Positions 11,401 to 21,829 of a stretch of 64,000 nucleotides of DNA are shown piece after piece. Both the position numbers and the translations under genes were made by a program. Origin of the DNA: Capitulum mitella (lineage: Eukaryota; Arthropoda; Thecostraca; Pollicipedomorpha; Pollicipedidae); NCBI GenBank assembly GCA_030062745.1, contig CP099839.1, positions 20,965,324 to 21,029,323 of the forward strand, given 5' to 3'. Position 1 is the stretch's first letter; every line of letters begins with the position of its first letter. The notes below the pieces were generated by a model. That model had not been told where the DNA came from, did no database searches, and worked only from the letters and a program-made list of their open reading frames with translations.

Positions 11401-12619
11401 GAGCGTTTCTGAAAACTTAAGCGGCAATCGACAGCCCTGTATCTTGCAACCTCGAAACATCAAAAGAAGTATGTCCAGGGCAATAATGAGGTCACAGGTC
11501 GTGTTTAGGTCCAGTGTTGCTATGTTTTTATAATCATCGCCGGTGAAATGCAAGATGCCGTCACATTTTACTCGTGTCTCATGGCATATAACTTACATAC
11601 GTCAAGCACGTCGTGTACATTGACTTCCTCGATATTTGCTCGGGTTCAGCTGGCGGGTTATAGAAAAAGAATACAGCAGACATGTTTGAGACCCTTCCCT
11701 GGACTACTGACGTTCTTGATTCGAGCAGATCGCACATCAGAATGCGTCTTGATGAATGTTTCGTTGCAACCACACCATGGTCTTTAACACACCAAGAGTA
11801 TTCAGGCGGCGCCACCATGGTAGAAATAAATGCTTATTTCTCACCCAACGATCGCGGGTTCAAGCCTCGGTAGCGGCGGTTCTTTCGCATGCCGTTTATG
11901 ACATTTTCCGATGTTTCGGCCTATCAGAGCAAAAATAGGTTAAACACAAATCGAAATTTTTATTACATGGTACAGGAACAAAATGTTTGAAAGCTCTGAG
12001 AAGACGGTGGCCTCCGACATCCTACAATTACCAAACCAATCCGGGTGGTCAACTCCGACAGCCTAAAATTACCGAACTAACCCCGGTGCCCACCTCAGGC
12101 AGCCTATTGTTGCCGAACTAACCGTGGTGGCCAACTCCGACAGCCTTCAACTACCGAACTAACCCTGGCCGTCACCCCGGGCAACCCATAATTACCGAAC
12201 GAACCATGGCCATCATATCTAACGTCCTATAATTACCGAGCTAACCCCAGTGGTTACTTCCGACAGTTCGTAAGAATCGAGCTAACCCTGGCTGATATAT
12301 TCAATGCCCATGACTTTTTGAGCTGGCGGAGAGGCGCAAATGCATTTTCCCTACACGTCAGCCTGGAATAAATATGATACACAGCCTCCTCTTTCGCGTA
12401 TGGCGAGCATGGCTGAGGCAGCTCACCTTTGACCCCACCCTGGTACGTCTGCCGGGTGACGCTGAAGGGCATGGTGCGCGGGTCCTGGCTGCGGGCTCCG
12501 CTGTGGTTCGGCACCATGCCGCGCAGGCATGCTTCGATCGGCGCGCCGCTAGGGAAGGCCCACAGCGGCGCCGCACAGCCGGACACCAGCAGCAGCAGCG
12601 GCAACACCTGGCCGGACAT
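5279..12619 (-). CDS. Reeler-domain secreted protein (putative defence protein), 3 coding exons
   Basis: Three minus-strand exons, 12619-12427, 8867-8654 and 5480-5279, join in frame (193+214+202 = 609 nt) into 202 residues plus a stop. Residues 1-21 form a signal peptide with a leucine core, probably cut after LWA. The chain then starts FPSGAP, the usual start of a mature Reeler domain, with a cysteine at 31 and a second at 109 (context NECAALTH) that would form the domain disulphide. YFKGFMVQARD (74-84), TW (126-127) and the closing strand HVTVLQSYSQFW (136-147) fit Reeler proteins, as in insect and crustacean defence proteins and noduler. The last 55 residues are a Pro/Ala/Gln-rich tail with no known domain. 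The product should be secreted. Arthropod relatives are linked to immune responses, but that role is inferred here. Phases are 1 at intron 1 and 2 at intron 2. UTRs are not defined. Confidence 0.88.
5468..5865. repeat. minisatellite built from the Reeler exon 3 acceptor junction
   Basis: About ten imperfect units of roughly 38 or 45 bp, in a repeating order of short and long forms (units 3-5 resemble units 6-8). On the minus strand most units carry a pyrimidine-rich stretch, a GGCAG or GGCAA, then a GTGACTGTGCTG-like sequence. This is the same layout as the true exon 3 acceptor and the first bases of exon 3. The first unit overlaps the exon itself. Confidence 0.85.
5866..6504. other. Reeler intron 2, no recognised feature
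   Basis: Unique-looking intronic sequence. No exon, RNA gene or repeat was recognised. Confidence 0.5.
6505..6650. repeat. 33-bp tandem repeat, four units
   Basis: Near-identical units of TGACTGACCGTTACGTAA followed by TTTTGGGGTGGGGTC. Because 33 is divisible by three, frames stay open on both strands and would read LTDRYVILGWG repeatedly on the plus strand. It lies in Reeler intron 2, so coding is unlikely. Confidence 0.9.
6725..6837. repeat. 50-bp tandem duplication
   Basis: Two units containing TAAGGACCGGGC, GTGTTTGAGTTACCCTGG and GACCG, plus the start of a third. They differ at a few bases only. Confidence 0.8.
6905..7195 (+). repeat. repeat family I, copy 1 (TTAA-type element fragment)
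   Basis: Diverged match to 36788-37065. Shared blocks include CCTCGCCAG at the start, CCGAACCTGACG, GAAAACGAGC against AAAAACGAGC, GATACCC-GTTTGAC and CTTACAGGC. Its left end has lost the TTAA seen in copy 2. The right boundary is not defined. Confidence 0.6.
7196..8653. other. Reeler intron 2, remainder
   Basis: Contains AGGTCGATGACCTG and other AGGTCA-like motifs near 7480 that may belong to a decayed element, and a moderately GC-rich part at 7970-8190. No exon was recognised. Confidence 0.4.
8654..8867 (-). CDS. Reeler gene exon 2: core of Reeler domain
   Basis: The acceptor is CTCATTTCAG|TG and the donor CGATGCA|GTGAGT. The exon begins at phase 1, completing GTG (Val65) with the last base of exon 1, and ends at phase 2. 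It codes residues 65-135 and two bases of His136. Visible motifs are YFKGFMVQARD, a second conserved cysteine in NECAALTH, and the ASVAVTW strand before the exon end. The match to the Reeler fold is clear. Confidence 0.9.
10640..11110. other. CpG-rich patch inside Reeler intron 1
   Basis: Strong CpG and GC enrichment with long open frames on both strands. One ATG (10834) has a good context, GCCGCCGCCATGG, but the protein matches no family that I know. It could be an alternative first exon, a promoter of another transcript, or an unmethylated repeat. Confidence 0.35.
12013..12290. repeat. 41-bp tandem repeat, about six to seven units
   Basis: Degenerate units of a TCCGACAGCCT-like segment, then ATTACCGAACTAACCC, then a variable GGTGGTCAAC-like segment. 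The array lies 137 bp inside intron 1 from the exon 1 donor. Confidence 0.85.
12427..12619 (-). CDS. Reeler gene exon 1: signal peptide and start of Reeler domain
   Basis: The ATG (complement of 12617-12619) opens MSGQVLP followed by a hydrophobic stretch, and the signal peptide ends near LWA. The exon codes residues 1-64 plus one base of codon 65. The donor reads AAAG|GTGAGC, with the GT at 12426-12425, close to the consensus. An upstream in-frame reading frame exists through GC-rich DNA, but this ATG is chosen because it puts the signal peptide at the N-terminus. Confidence 0.85.
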
Positions 12620-12860
12620 GGCGGCAATGAGCGCGAACCGGCGACGACTGAGGTGGCCGCCGTCTGCGCCGGCCGCCCGGCGGCGGGGCGGCGCCTGCCG
12701 CCGGTCGCCTGAGGCTCCCCCGGCGCCGAACAGCACGCTTCGCGCCGCCGGAGAACAGGGCTGCCCGCGCTGCCCACGGCCGGCCACACGGCCAGCGGCA
12801 CGCCAGCGAAACCACGCCCCGACTCTGGGCTTCGGCGCCGGGTTCGGGGAAAACAGAACG
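12430..12860 (-). promoter_or_regulatory. CpG-rich 5' region of the Reeler gene
   Basis: A sharply GC- and CpG-rich block covers exon 1 and about 240 bp upstream of the start codon, then falls to AT-rich DNA. This fits a CpG-rich promoter and 5' UTR. No TATA box is obvious. Open frames on both strands here are a by-product of base composition. Confidence 0.4.
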
Positions 12861-13392
12861 GGAGAAGTCTCGCAATGCCCTAGCGGCAGTTCCAAGAACA
12901 GACATAGCTAGGCTTTGAGTTGTGATAGACAGGTTGCCTTCAATCTCGTACAGCTCCACCCAACAATTTCAGACCCCCGAATTGCCGATTCCGATCCACG
13001 TGCTTTCAACTCACCAGATTATTATTTTGTGTTTCCCTGATACGCTATTTGCTTCACATAAGGATACCTTAATCAGTATCTCAGCTGGTGAAAGCGCTGG
13101 TCTCCCCGTCCTGGCAAAATGGGCTTAAGTCGCTTTGGCGTTCGATATTTGGTCCGCGCATAGGCTGGCAACTGAGCAACATAGCTGGTCATACCGCGAC
13201 CTTGCGATACGTCAGACTTTTACCGCAAACTCAGTCTTTACCAGGAATTGTTCGGTCTGGTGCAGGGGTCGAAGGGTATGTTGCAGGCTATGCTTAGCAC
13301 TGACTCCGATTACTAACATGACCCTAGCAACCATTCGGATTCCATTTTCAGGAAACATAATTAATTCAGTTAAAACAGTACATTTATGAGAC

Positions 13393-13393
<1 letters not shown>

Positions 13394-13464
<71 letters not shown>
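13394..13464. repeat. compound microsatellite (TA)n(GT)n
   Basis: About 40 bp of TA followed directly by about 30 bp of GT, ending in a T-run. Confidence 0.97.
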
Positions 13465-13467
<3 letters not shown>

Positions 13468-14813
13468 TTTGCATTTGCTACTTTCTTGATGTGTCAATCA
13501 AGTTCTCGGCCTTTCTTTTAGCAAATTCGTCAAGATTTTATATCAGATGTACAGAATTATGCATTCATTTATTTACTATCGTTTCCAGACACGTATCACT
13601 TATCTTATCAGAGTATCACACTTTTCAGAGTAGCGAAAAGCTGGCACAAGGAACTGTTTGAAAATTATTTGCGGTGCACCAGGTTTACATGTCACACATA
13701 CCGTCAGCAGGGAAATAAGTAGATGGTTAAGAAGATTAATCGAAGCGTTGGATTCAAAAGCTAATGCCCTGCTCCCAGCGGCAGGGCGTTAGCCTGCTCC
13801 TAGGTAATGGAAAGAATTAGTTGTTTGTTAAGGGTTGGCGAATTTTCATGAACATGTACGTATTCATGAAAATTTATACATATATTTAATTTGTTTACAA
13901 CCCGTATTTAAAGCCGTTTCACGTCATAACATGGTCGTAACATGGTCGCATCGTCCGTCAGCTGTTGTCGCGTTATAGTCTCGTCGTGTTTTTCTGTCAG
14001 GTGTTGAAGTTGCGCACCGTCACGCCTTGAGGGAGTTGTCATATCGGCGTAGTCTGAGTCGTTATGAAGCATCATCACCAGGCAGCAGCTCACAGATAAC
14101 ACGGAAATCATCGCATCTACAACTGGCCGACGAAGACTCCACATCCTCGAAGCTTTATACGTCAAGCAATTCAGCCCAGCACTTAACAAACAAATAAACG
14201 TGGGAGTATTACTGAAGCTCTTCGGATAATTTTACAGAAAGCTTGGGTAAAAGCAGGTATGGAAGTTTTTGGCCTTTCAGGACTATGTGGACAATCCTGT
14301 GTTGATGCGACATGTATAGTGGAAGCGTGGCAACCGAGAAATGAACGTGTTTTTTTAAACCTAACCTAAGTGTGGTCGAAATGTAATGTCGCTGTGTTAT
14401 TTTGAAAATGGATAGTGCCATATCCGAAACGTTAAATAAAACCCACTAGGAGTAATGTCCTACTAAATGTGTACATCTGTCTCAACTTCACACGAACTAA
14501 ATGGTGAACTGAAGCATATAGTTCGAGACATCGAAAAAAACAAAAAACAAAAGGTTAATTAAAACAAAGTATGCCAAAGTATGTTCAATAAAACTTGTGT
14601 CAAAGAAAACATTCTACCCAAGTTTACCAATATATATTAAATATTAAGGTGTATCGTTTTGTTCAAGACCAAAGGAGAAAGCAGCGCTGAAACTTGTTAC
14701 ATATAAAAGTGCATATATGAGTAGCATAGGTAATTTGATCGGTGATCTTCTTCTGCATATAGAAATGAACAAAAGACGGATCGGAAAATGAACAACGCGT
14801 TGGTCTTTAATGA

Positions 14814-14815
<2 letters not shown>

Positions 14816-14863
<48 letters not shown>
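14816..14863. repeat. (AT)n microsatellite
   Basis: About 48 bp of uninterrupted AT. Confidence 0.97.
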
Positions 14864-14866
<3 letters not shown>

Positions 14867-16861
14867 GTATCTCGTCAATCACAGATCGCTAGGTGATAGC
14901 AAAATAACTAAAGAGTATCCTTCAGAATCCCCGAAACCAATCATCATTTATCATCAAATCATAAAAAAACACACATCAAACACATCAATCATCGAACAAA
15001 AACAAAAGGCAAAAATGCGTTCTGGCTACTTTATGATATTTACGTACCTCAGACTGCCAGCTATCGCCGAAGAAGTCCAACTTTGAATCATCAGATGCAT
15101 GTAGAACAAATATTTCTTTTTAATTTTGGCAACGAAATAAGGAGAATGGGGGCTGTTTCTCTGCAAAAACAAATTTACTTAAAAGTTATTGCTCAACAAC
15201 CGTAGTACCTAACCAATAAACATAATGCAGTGGATGCATGCGCACAGACGGCATGGACAATGTGTCCTTGTAATAGCTATTTCACTGCCACCAGCCACGG
15301 ATTCCTTCATCAAAAAGCGTCATGCTGTCTGTCCTATGGGGTCACTTCGTTGGAACTGTTATCCGGCTGGGATCGCAGTTCAAGTAAAGCGGATAAGGCT
15401 TGCACACGAGAGGGCGTGGATCTATGGCCAAACACAGACAGGAACATTTCAGATTCTCTCTGAACTTGGCGGTGATTAATTGGCGCATTATGTGGCAGTA
15501 TGTGAGCGCAGAGGATGTGTATTTCGTGCTGCCATTCGCCTGTTTGCTCCGACATCCTTGTTGTTGGCTCTGAGAGCACCAGTGGGACTGTCAAAGCCAA
15601 CCACTATGTGGCTGGCCAAATTGCGCTGCTGTTTGGTGACACTGGGGCGTCGTATGTGCTTGTCGATTGTTTGGACTGTTATAATGACGCTGATTTCATT
15701 AATTTATCCGCCAGTTACATGAAAATAAATTGAACATGAGAGGTGTTCTGTCAGCTGGGTGGTATAATGTCGGGACCCAAATCATTCGGGCCAGTGGGAA
15801 ACTCTCGGCTGGTTCATTTGAAAAGAAACTTCATCAGCCTCATGCCAGTGGCAGACACAAAGCTGGAAATAGACGAGGACCTAAAGGAACAACTGCGTCA
15901 CAACCAGGAGCTTGTATGGCAGTTGGTGAATGGTATCAACTGCGGGTAAACTCCTTCACACGTGCCGGGCAAAATAAAATCAGGCCCTTCTGTCATATTT
16001 ACTCGATAGCTGACGTGAACGACCAGAATTACTTGTATGTATCGGACCCAGAGTGATGAGAAAAGCTTGTGCAACTAATCCAATTTAGTGCTGGACATTG
16101 CGCCACTATATGGTTCAAGAGAGAACAACACTGGGAATGTGAATATAATTGTAAAAACCTCTCTGATGGCGTGCTCCTCCTGAGTCCGAGGCGGCCGAGA
16201 ATAAGACAAATTTTCAAGCCAGCGCTGTGAGGAGACTGTTACTGGTCCTATCCGAAACGCTGCCATTCGTCGTGCTCACTGCTGCTGACAGCAAAGCTGT
16301 GCGAGAGGGAGTAGGGAAAGATGTGCTCAAGTGCTGGACGGCCACAGCCCCACAACAGCGCGGCATCCACCCGTTCAAGCTGCCCGTTATTAATACGCAA
16401 CCTGCGAGTTTCGTGCAGCTCTCTTTCTGACTAGGCCACGGGCACAGAGCCAGTTTTCGAGCCTCCGCTCATTCGGTGGCGGACGAAGACACAGGCAACT
16501 GTTCATTACACCGTTAGACATCCCATGACACGGATGCAGCTTTGACCTAGTCTGCGACCTTGGCGTTTGATGACCTTGGGTCAGGTAACACTCAGAATAT
16601 GAGATGAAACTGCCAGAAATATATTTTCATGCAAATTTCATTCTCGGTCTGCTTTTCATTGCGATAAAGTAACTGAAGGAAAGGGTTACTTTGAGTATGG
16701 ACCTGTGACGTCACGTATGACTACAAAGTAGAAAAATGTATATATCACAAGACCGAACGGCCCGGCACTTACGCATGGTGTCACTGGTCGTGGCTGTCAG
16801 CACAAAATTGAGAGCAGGCAGAAAAAGCGGGCACTACTCCGGGATACCCCTGTTCTTTTAA

Positions 16862-18062
16862 CCCTATTCCCGGAGAGCTAGACGGTATGGTCGATTCCCG
16901 GCAGGGGGGCGGATTCGCCCCCCCCCTGAGATCTCGAGAACTGCTTGTCCGATTTCAGCGCAACAAACGGCAATCGATTTGCTGTGACGTGAACTACATT
17001 TTTATAAAACGAAATTTTCAAAATTTCGAAATTTGTGGATGCAGGGGGCAAAAATGTCAAAATAGGGGGTACTTTTGGACTTCTTATAAGTCCCTTGTTT
17101 ATCAACCGATTTCAATGAAACTGGCATGAATCGAGAGATTATGGATAGAGCTTTTACAATAGGTCCACAAATCTGAAATTTTGAGAAAATCCATGGGCGT
17201 TCACAGGGTTTCAAAAATAGGAGGATTAGTTTTATAACAACTGAATGAAGAAAAAAGGTAAAAACACTTTTTTGGCTTCTGCTAGTCATGCTATGCTAAA
17301 GAAGTAAAAATTGCATTACAATGTTTATATAATGTTAGCATAGGCGGTGCCAGGGACATGAAAAAGGGGGAACTGTCAAGGTCACACGTTCTTCAGATCA
17401 ACTTGTGACCTTTGACCTTAAATGACCTCCAGTGACCTTGGGGTCACTTGGAATGATCTCGTGTGCATTTGGTATTATCTGTAAACGTTTTAAATCATTT
17501 GAATTCACTCTATTCAGAAAATTTCATTTTATGACTATTGCGATATAGGGTACGCGCACTGACATTTTAGGTCATAGCTCCGTGACCCGACCTGATATCA
17601 AGCTGAACCTGGTACAAAAGTAGAGGGCAACCTTCTACGTCATATATGTTCCGGGTTTGGCACTTGAAAAAACGGTGCCGAAATTATTGCAAAAAGAAAT
17701 ATTGACTTTTGACCTTGATCTGACCTTGTAAAGTGATCTCAGATAAACAAAATGTTATGTGAACATTGCCAAACTATTTAGCTATACATCCATATAAAGT
17801 TTCAAGTTCTATCTTAAAAACTCTGTTTTTGGCAGACATTTTCCTTTTGCCCTGAACATGGCCAAAAATGGCCTGAGGTGCCTCCCAAAAACGTTGCCTG
17901 GCTCCGCTCCTGAGCAAAGCAGAATTGTAAAATTTTGTCACAGCGCGTATAAAGAATAGCTAGGAAGAGTGACCAAGTTTCGTGAAGCTGTGTTAAAAAG
18001 CCTGGAATTGGGAAGCAAAAAACCCGAGGGGGCGGATTCAGCCCCCCCTGCCGGGAATAGGG
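16862..18062 (+). mobile_element. non-autonomous TTAA element, family A copy 1 (intact ends)
   Basis: 1201 bp with TTAA on both sides (16858-16861 and 18063-18066). The ends are CCCTATTCCCGG and CCGGGAATAGGG, a perfect 12-bp inverted repeat, followed inside by GGGGGCGGATTC and its partner. It has no transposase. The body has many TGACCT motifs, including TGACCTTTGACCT at 17407-17419. It contains the unoccupied TTAA (17993-17996) into which the B element inserted in copy 2. Best read as a piggyBac-type MITE. Confidence 0.88.
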
Positions 18063-18244
18063 TTAATACGCTGAACGTAAAAGTAATTTGCCGAGTGAAA
18101 AATCCAGCCCGCAATCCGAAACGAGCAAGCGCTATGAAGGTTTGAAATACAATGAACGCGACCCTTTTTCGTGTCCCTGACGGATTTTACTTCATATAGT
18201 TTAAAACGGTTTAAGTTTTCAAAAAACTGGCTGCAGTTTACATA

Positions 18245-18790
18245 TCGTGTCAAAGTTTTGACCTCCGATCACGTCAGGTGTCGGACCTAGGTCAGGAAAA
18301 GTGAACCTATGTCCAAAAAAGTTTGACATTCCGGGACTTTTTTTAACCAGATATCAAAACCATTTTTTTTTTGGGGGGGGAACTTGATGTCATTACAGGT
18401 GCAATAAATCTGCTATTTCAGATTTGTCGTTAACTTCCAGGTCATTGACCTAAGGCCAAGCGTGTTTTCAAAACAAATCGTCTTTTTTCGAAATTGAAAT
18501 TTTTCCGACGCTTTGAGTATGCGGTGTTAGAGACTTCCAATCGTCGTCATTTAGAAAAGTAGCACTGGCATCCAGCCATTAACCTGAGGTGAGGTAGCAT
18601 AACTGGTATGAGCAAAAATGCACCCCCTCAAAATATGCCATGAATGACTAGGGACGGATGGAGAGCGGCAGAACTGAGTCTCAGTGTTGCTAATGACACC
18701 AAGAACTTCAAAATTTGGATAGTTTGCAAATCAACGGGCTGTTGCGAATAAAGCTCCACTTACTGTGTACACTGGTAGCTGCTATTTAAA
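18245..18790 (-). mobile_element. family B copy 3, decayed and reversed
   Basis: Read on the minus strand it follows the B consensus: GGAGCTTTATTCGC near 18745, CCTCAGGTTAATGGCTGG near 18580, AGGTCAATGACCTGG near 18440, and TTTTTTGGACATAGGTTC near 18310. The ends are lost. Confidence 0.6.
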
Positions 18791-19708
18791 AAAATGGTCA
18801 TGGAAAATCATAGAGAGAACTCCAGCATGAAGAAACACAAACTAACTGGTACAAACAAACACAAACTGGTAAGCCACATTAGACCAAAATACAGGGGCGC
18901 CAAAATTAGTGTCCGTCAATTTCATACCACCTTCACGTGTGTCGCAGATATCGCCGCATCTGTAACTCGACGATCCCGCGTAAAGATTCAACAAAGCAGA
19001 GAAAATAGGTATGCATTGGCATCTACGGACATTGATCTCGTTGGTGCATTTACTTAGTCTTTATAAATCGCAGCCCTTGAACTCCAGGGCGTGTCTCGGG
19101 TCCATGTAATGAAATATGATAATGCATATGTAAGGCGTAATTGGCTTTGATATTGTCCTAAAACTGGCATGAGTTTCGAGCTCTGCTTGTTACGAGCTCA
19201 CCATTGCCATGCTTATTTTTATCGTGAAACTAATCGTTCGCGAATTAGAGAGGGTGTCAATACACAATCCCTCACCTAATCAAGCGTGCATGGCGCCGAC
19301 CGCCTGTCGTGCGCGGGTTACACTGAGCCCGCCAATTGCAGTGAAACGTAGATTGCACTTGCCTGCTCTGACTCTGTCGAGCATTTTATTTTAGCTCCGG
19401 TGGAAATCGTACTGTGAAATGGTTCCCAAGGGCATTTTTCGGGAAGGACTGTGATTTTTAAGTCTTGTTCAATATAGCTGGACCAAATGCATGACCATTT
19501 TCGCGATATTTTAAATGGGTTTTATTTTCTCGAAGTCATACTTCTACCCGTCTTGTGCGATCATTCAATGAAATAATGCGTTGTCAGACATCAGGAATAG
19601 AAATTCTAACTGAACTACAACACAGCAAATGGTAATTGACCTCTCCAGTTCACCCAAGGTCATCCAAGGCCAAAGTCAGAACTTTGGGTACTTTTCAAGG
19701 CTTCAGTC
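18791..19708. other. no recognised feature
   Basis: Short frames only. A GAGCTC-rich stretch near 19175 is not diagnostic. No gene is called. Confidence 0.35.
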
Positions 19709-19934
19709 CTAACCCTATTCCCATACTCATAACGCTAGAGTGCATTCTGTATGGAGAGATAATTCGGCCCCTCTAAGACTTCGAGAACTACCCGTCCGAT
19801 TTCATCGCGACAAACGACAATCGATTCGTCATGACATAAACTAGATTTAGAGAAGAACTGTTGAAAATCTTGAAAGCGGAGGATGCAGAGGGGGGCAAAA
19901 AATCAGAAAGGGATAGTGTTTTACTAGTTATAAC

Positions 19935-20126
19935 CACCGGCGCGGCCAAAGAAAAGGGCGGGTGGTTAACCAAACCACTCGTCCCCTTCCACCCCACCTC
20001 TGAGGGCCGCATTTTTGTGAAGAACCATTGCACATCGTCTTCCCAGCAGGCGGTTTTCATATGATTTCAGTTCACACTGAGCTCCACGCTCCCCATCCCC
20101 CTAGGTAAATCCCGGCTGCGCCCCTG
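19935..20126. mobile_element. short hAT-like element, family C copy 1
   Basis: It starts CACCGGCGCGGCC and ends GGCTGCGCCCCTG, imperfect inverted ends of about 13 bp. It interrupts the A4 sequence and shares GTGAAGAACCATTGCACATC, CAGGCGG and ATGATTTCAG with the other C copies. Confidence 0.65.
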
Positions 20127-20562
20127 GTTCCGCTGTCTATTGGCTGATTTTGATGCAACTGGCATGAATCATGAACTAATTGCTGGAATGTTTCCAATTT
20201 ACCCATACTTTTGGGATTATCAGACAATTCATCCGCGTTCACAGGGTTCACAAAGTGGAAGGAATATTCTTTTGAAAACTAAATGGAAACAAAAGTTTAA
20301 AACATTTTTCACTAGTCATGTTATACTTATGAAGTGCAAATCGTATTCCATTGAGGAATGTTGGCATAAGCGGTGCCAGGGACATGGAAAAGAGGGAACT
20401 GTCATGGTCGCATGTTCATCAGGTCAGCACACAATCTGCGACGTTAAATGACCTCAGATGGCCTCAGAGTCACATGGAATGCCCTTAAGCTTCCTCCATA
20501 GTGTTTGGAAATGTTCCCAATCATCTAGATTGACTAAAAAACATATTAATGGCCATCGTGGT

Positions 20563-20697
20563 CACCAGCGCCCCCTTAGGTCCGTATTTTTTGTGAAAAC
20601 TGTTGCACATCTTCTTCCCAGCAGACGGTTTTTGTATGATTTCAGTTCACACTGAGCTCCGGGTCTCTCCGTTAAGAAAACCTTGGCTGCGCCCCCG
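20563..20697. mobile_element. short hAT-like element, family C copy 2
   Basis: It starts CACCAGCGCCCCC and ends GGCTGCGCCCCCG. The flanking 8-mers ATCGTGGT and GTCGTAAT look like a target-site duplication decayed by transitions. It interrupts A4. Confidence 0.65.
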
Positions 20698-21829
20698 GTC
20701 GTAATATAGGGTATGCACGTTGACACCGGGTCACCTCCATGACCCGACCTGATGAAAACCTGAAATTTATAACACAAGTAGTGGGCGCTGTGCTGAGTCA
20801 TACGTCTTCTCGATTTCGTTTTTTGAACATAAGAGTTAGCAATATTTACATGAAACCAAATTTTGACGTTAGGCCCTGAATACACCAGTCCGAGATCTTA
20901 GGTTCTATCTTAAAAACAAATTATGGCACTCATTTTTCTGTTGCCTTTTACAATGCCAAAAATTGTCAGAGATGCTTCTAAAAACACGTGGCCTGGCTCT
21001 GCCTCTGGGCATCATAAAACTATGAAGATTTCGCATAATGCGTGGAAGGAATAGCTGGGAAAAAGGGAAAACTCACTGCGGTTAATGAAGCTGCGTCAAA
21101 GACCCTGGAAATGACGGGCAAAAAGAAAAATGGATGGAAGCTTTTAAACCTATCTTCCTCCCACACTATAGGAACAGATTTAAGGCATTCTGTTATTGAA
21201 ATTTTTGGACTGGATGGAATTAGTTCCTTTATTCTCAGCAAACAAAAAACGAAATGGTATGCGAAAACTGCAGCAGATCGTCGCCCACTCTCTCTCGGCG
21301 GGTTTTGGCCAGAGCTGGATGCCCCCCTTGGTTCCGGACGCTGCCGCTCAGCGTCGCTACTGTCGTCACCTGATGTTTTGATTCCTGTCTGGGAAGACGT
21401 CCGTTCTTGAAACGGTTTTCCACAGCGGAATCCCGGCGAGCTTCCAGAGGACCGAACGCTCTGTCCCGCCATCTGCCGGGTGCAGGGATACTGGTAGCGT
21501 GGAGGGGCATCGACCGGCTGATCAGTTGCCATTTTCCTCTGCCGCCGAAGGTGGCCAGATGGCGAATGCTGACAGTGATTGAGAATGCAAAAGAGACTCC
21601 TCATTTCGATTTGTGAGACAGTTAATGAGAGCTGAGTGAAGAGAGGCAGAATGGCCCGCTTGAGGGCCAGTCGAAATGCGAAACGGCCTGCCTAGCCGGG
21701 ACAAGCTAGCGAAAGGCCATCGGTGCCGACCAGTTCAATATAGCACATGCCTACAGATCTGACGACGTGTACACACATCGCACATTGGAGACACGCACAG
21801 ACATGTACAGATTTCCAGTGTTTCAGCGT

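Larger units (their letters stand above)
8868..12426. other. Reeler intron 1
   Basis: Spliced-out sequence between the AAAG|GTGAGC donor and the TTTCAG acceptor. It holds a CpG-rich patch (10640-11110) and a 41-bp tandem array (12013-12290). Nothing else was recognised. Confidence 0.7.
12861..16857. other. intergenic region between the two divergent genes, left part
   Basis: AT-rich sequence with two long microsatellites (13394-13464 and 14816-14863). A short open frame at 15515-15733 contains GDTGASY, which resembles the aspartic-protease motif of retroelements, but it is short and unsupported. No gene is called. Confidence 0.4.
19713..21130 (+). mobile_element. family A copy 4, decayed, with two inserted C elements
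   Basis: It begins CTAACCCTATTCCC (the TTAA changed to CTAA) and follows the A consensus at reduced identity: ACTGGCATGAATCATGA at 20159, AAGCGGTGCCAGGGACATG at 20368, and GACCCGACCTGAT at 20740. Two short elements interrupt it, at 19935-20126 and 20563-20697. The right end cannot be found. Confidence 0.7.

Noticed and set aside
11805-11875. Possible tRNA with GGGTTCAAGCCTC
   Set aside because: The B box is present, but the T-arm, anticodon arm and acceptor do not fold convincingly.
12254-12895. Single-exon reading of the 213-codon minus-strand frame
   Set aside because: Only residues from the ATG at 12619 to the donor at 12427 fit the Reeler protein. The rest is promoter-side GC-rich sequence and intron.
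13386-13661. Frames with YIYIYI or CVCVCV repeats (also at 14697, 35940, 60923)
   Set aside because: Translations of TA and GT microsatellites.
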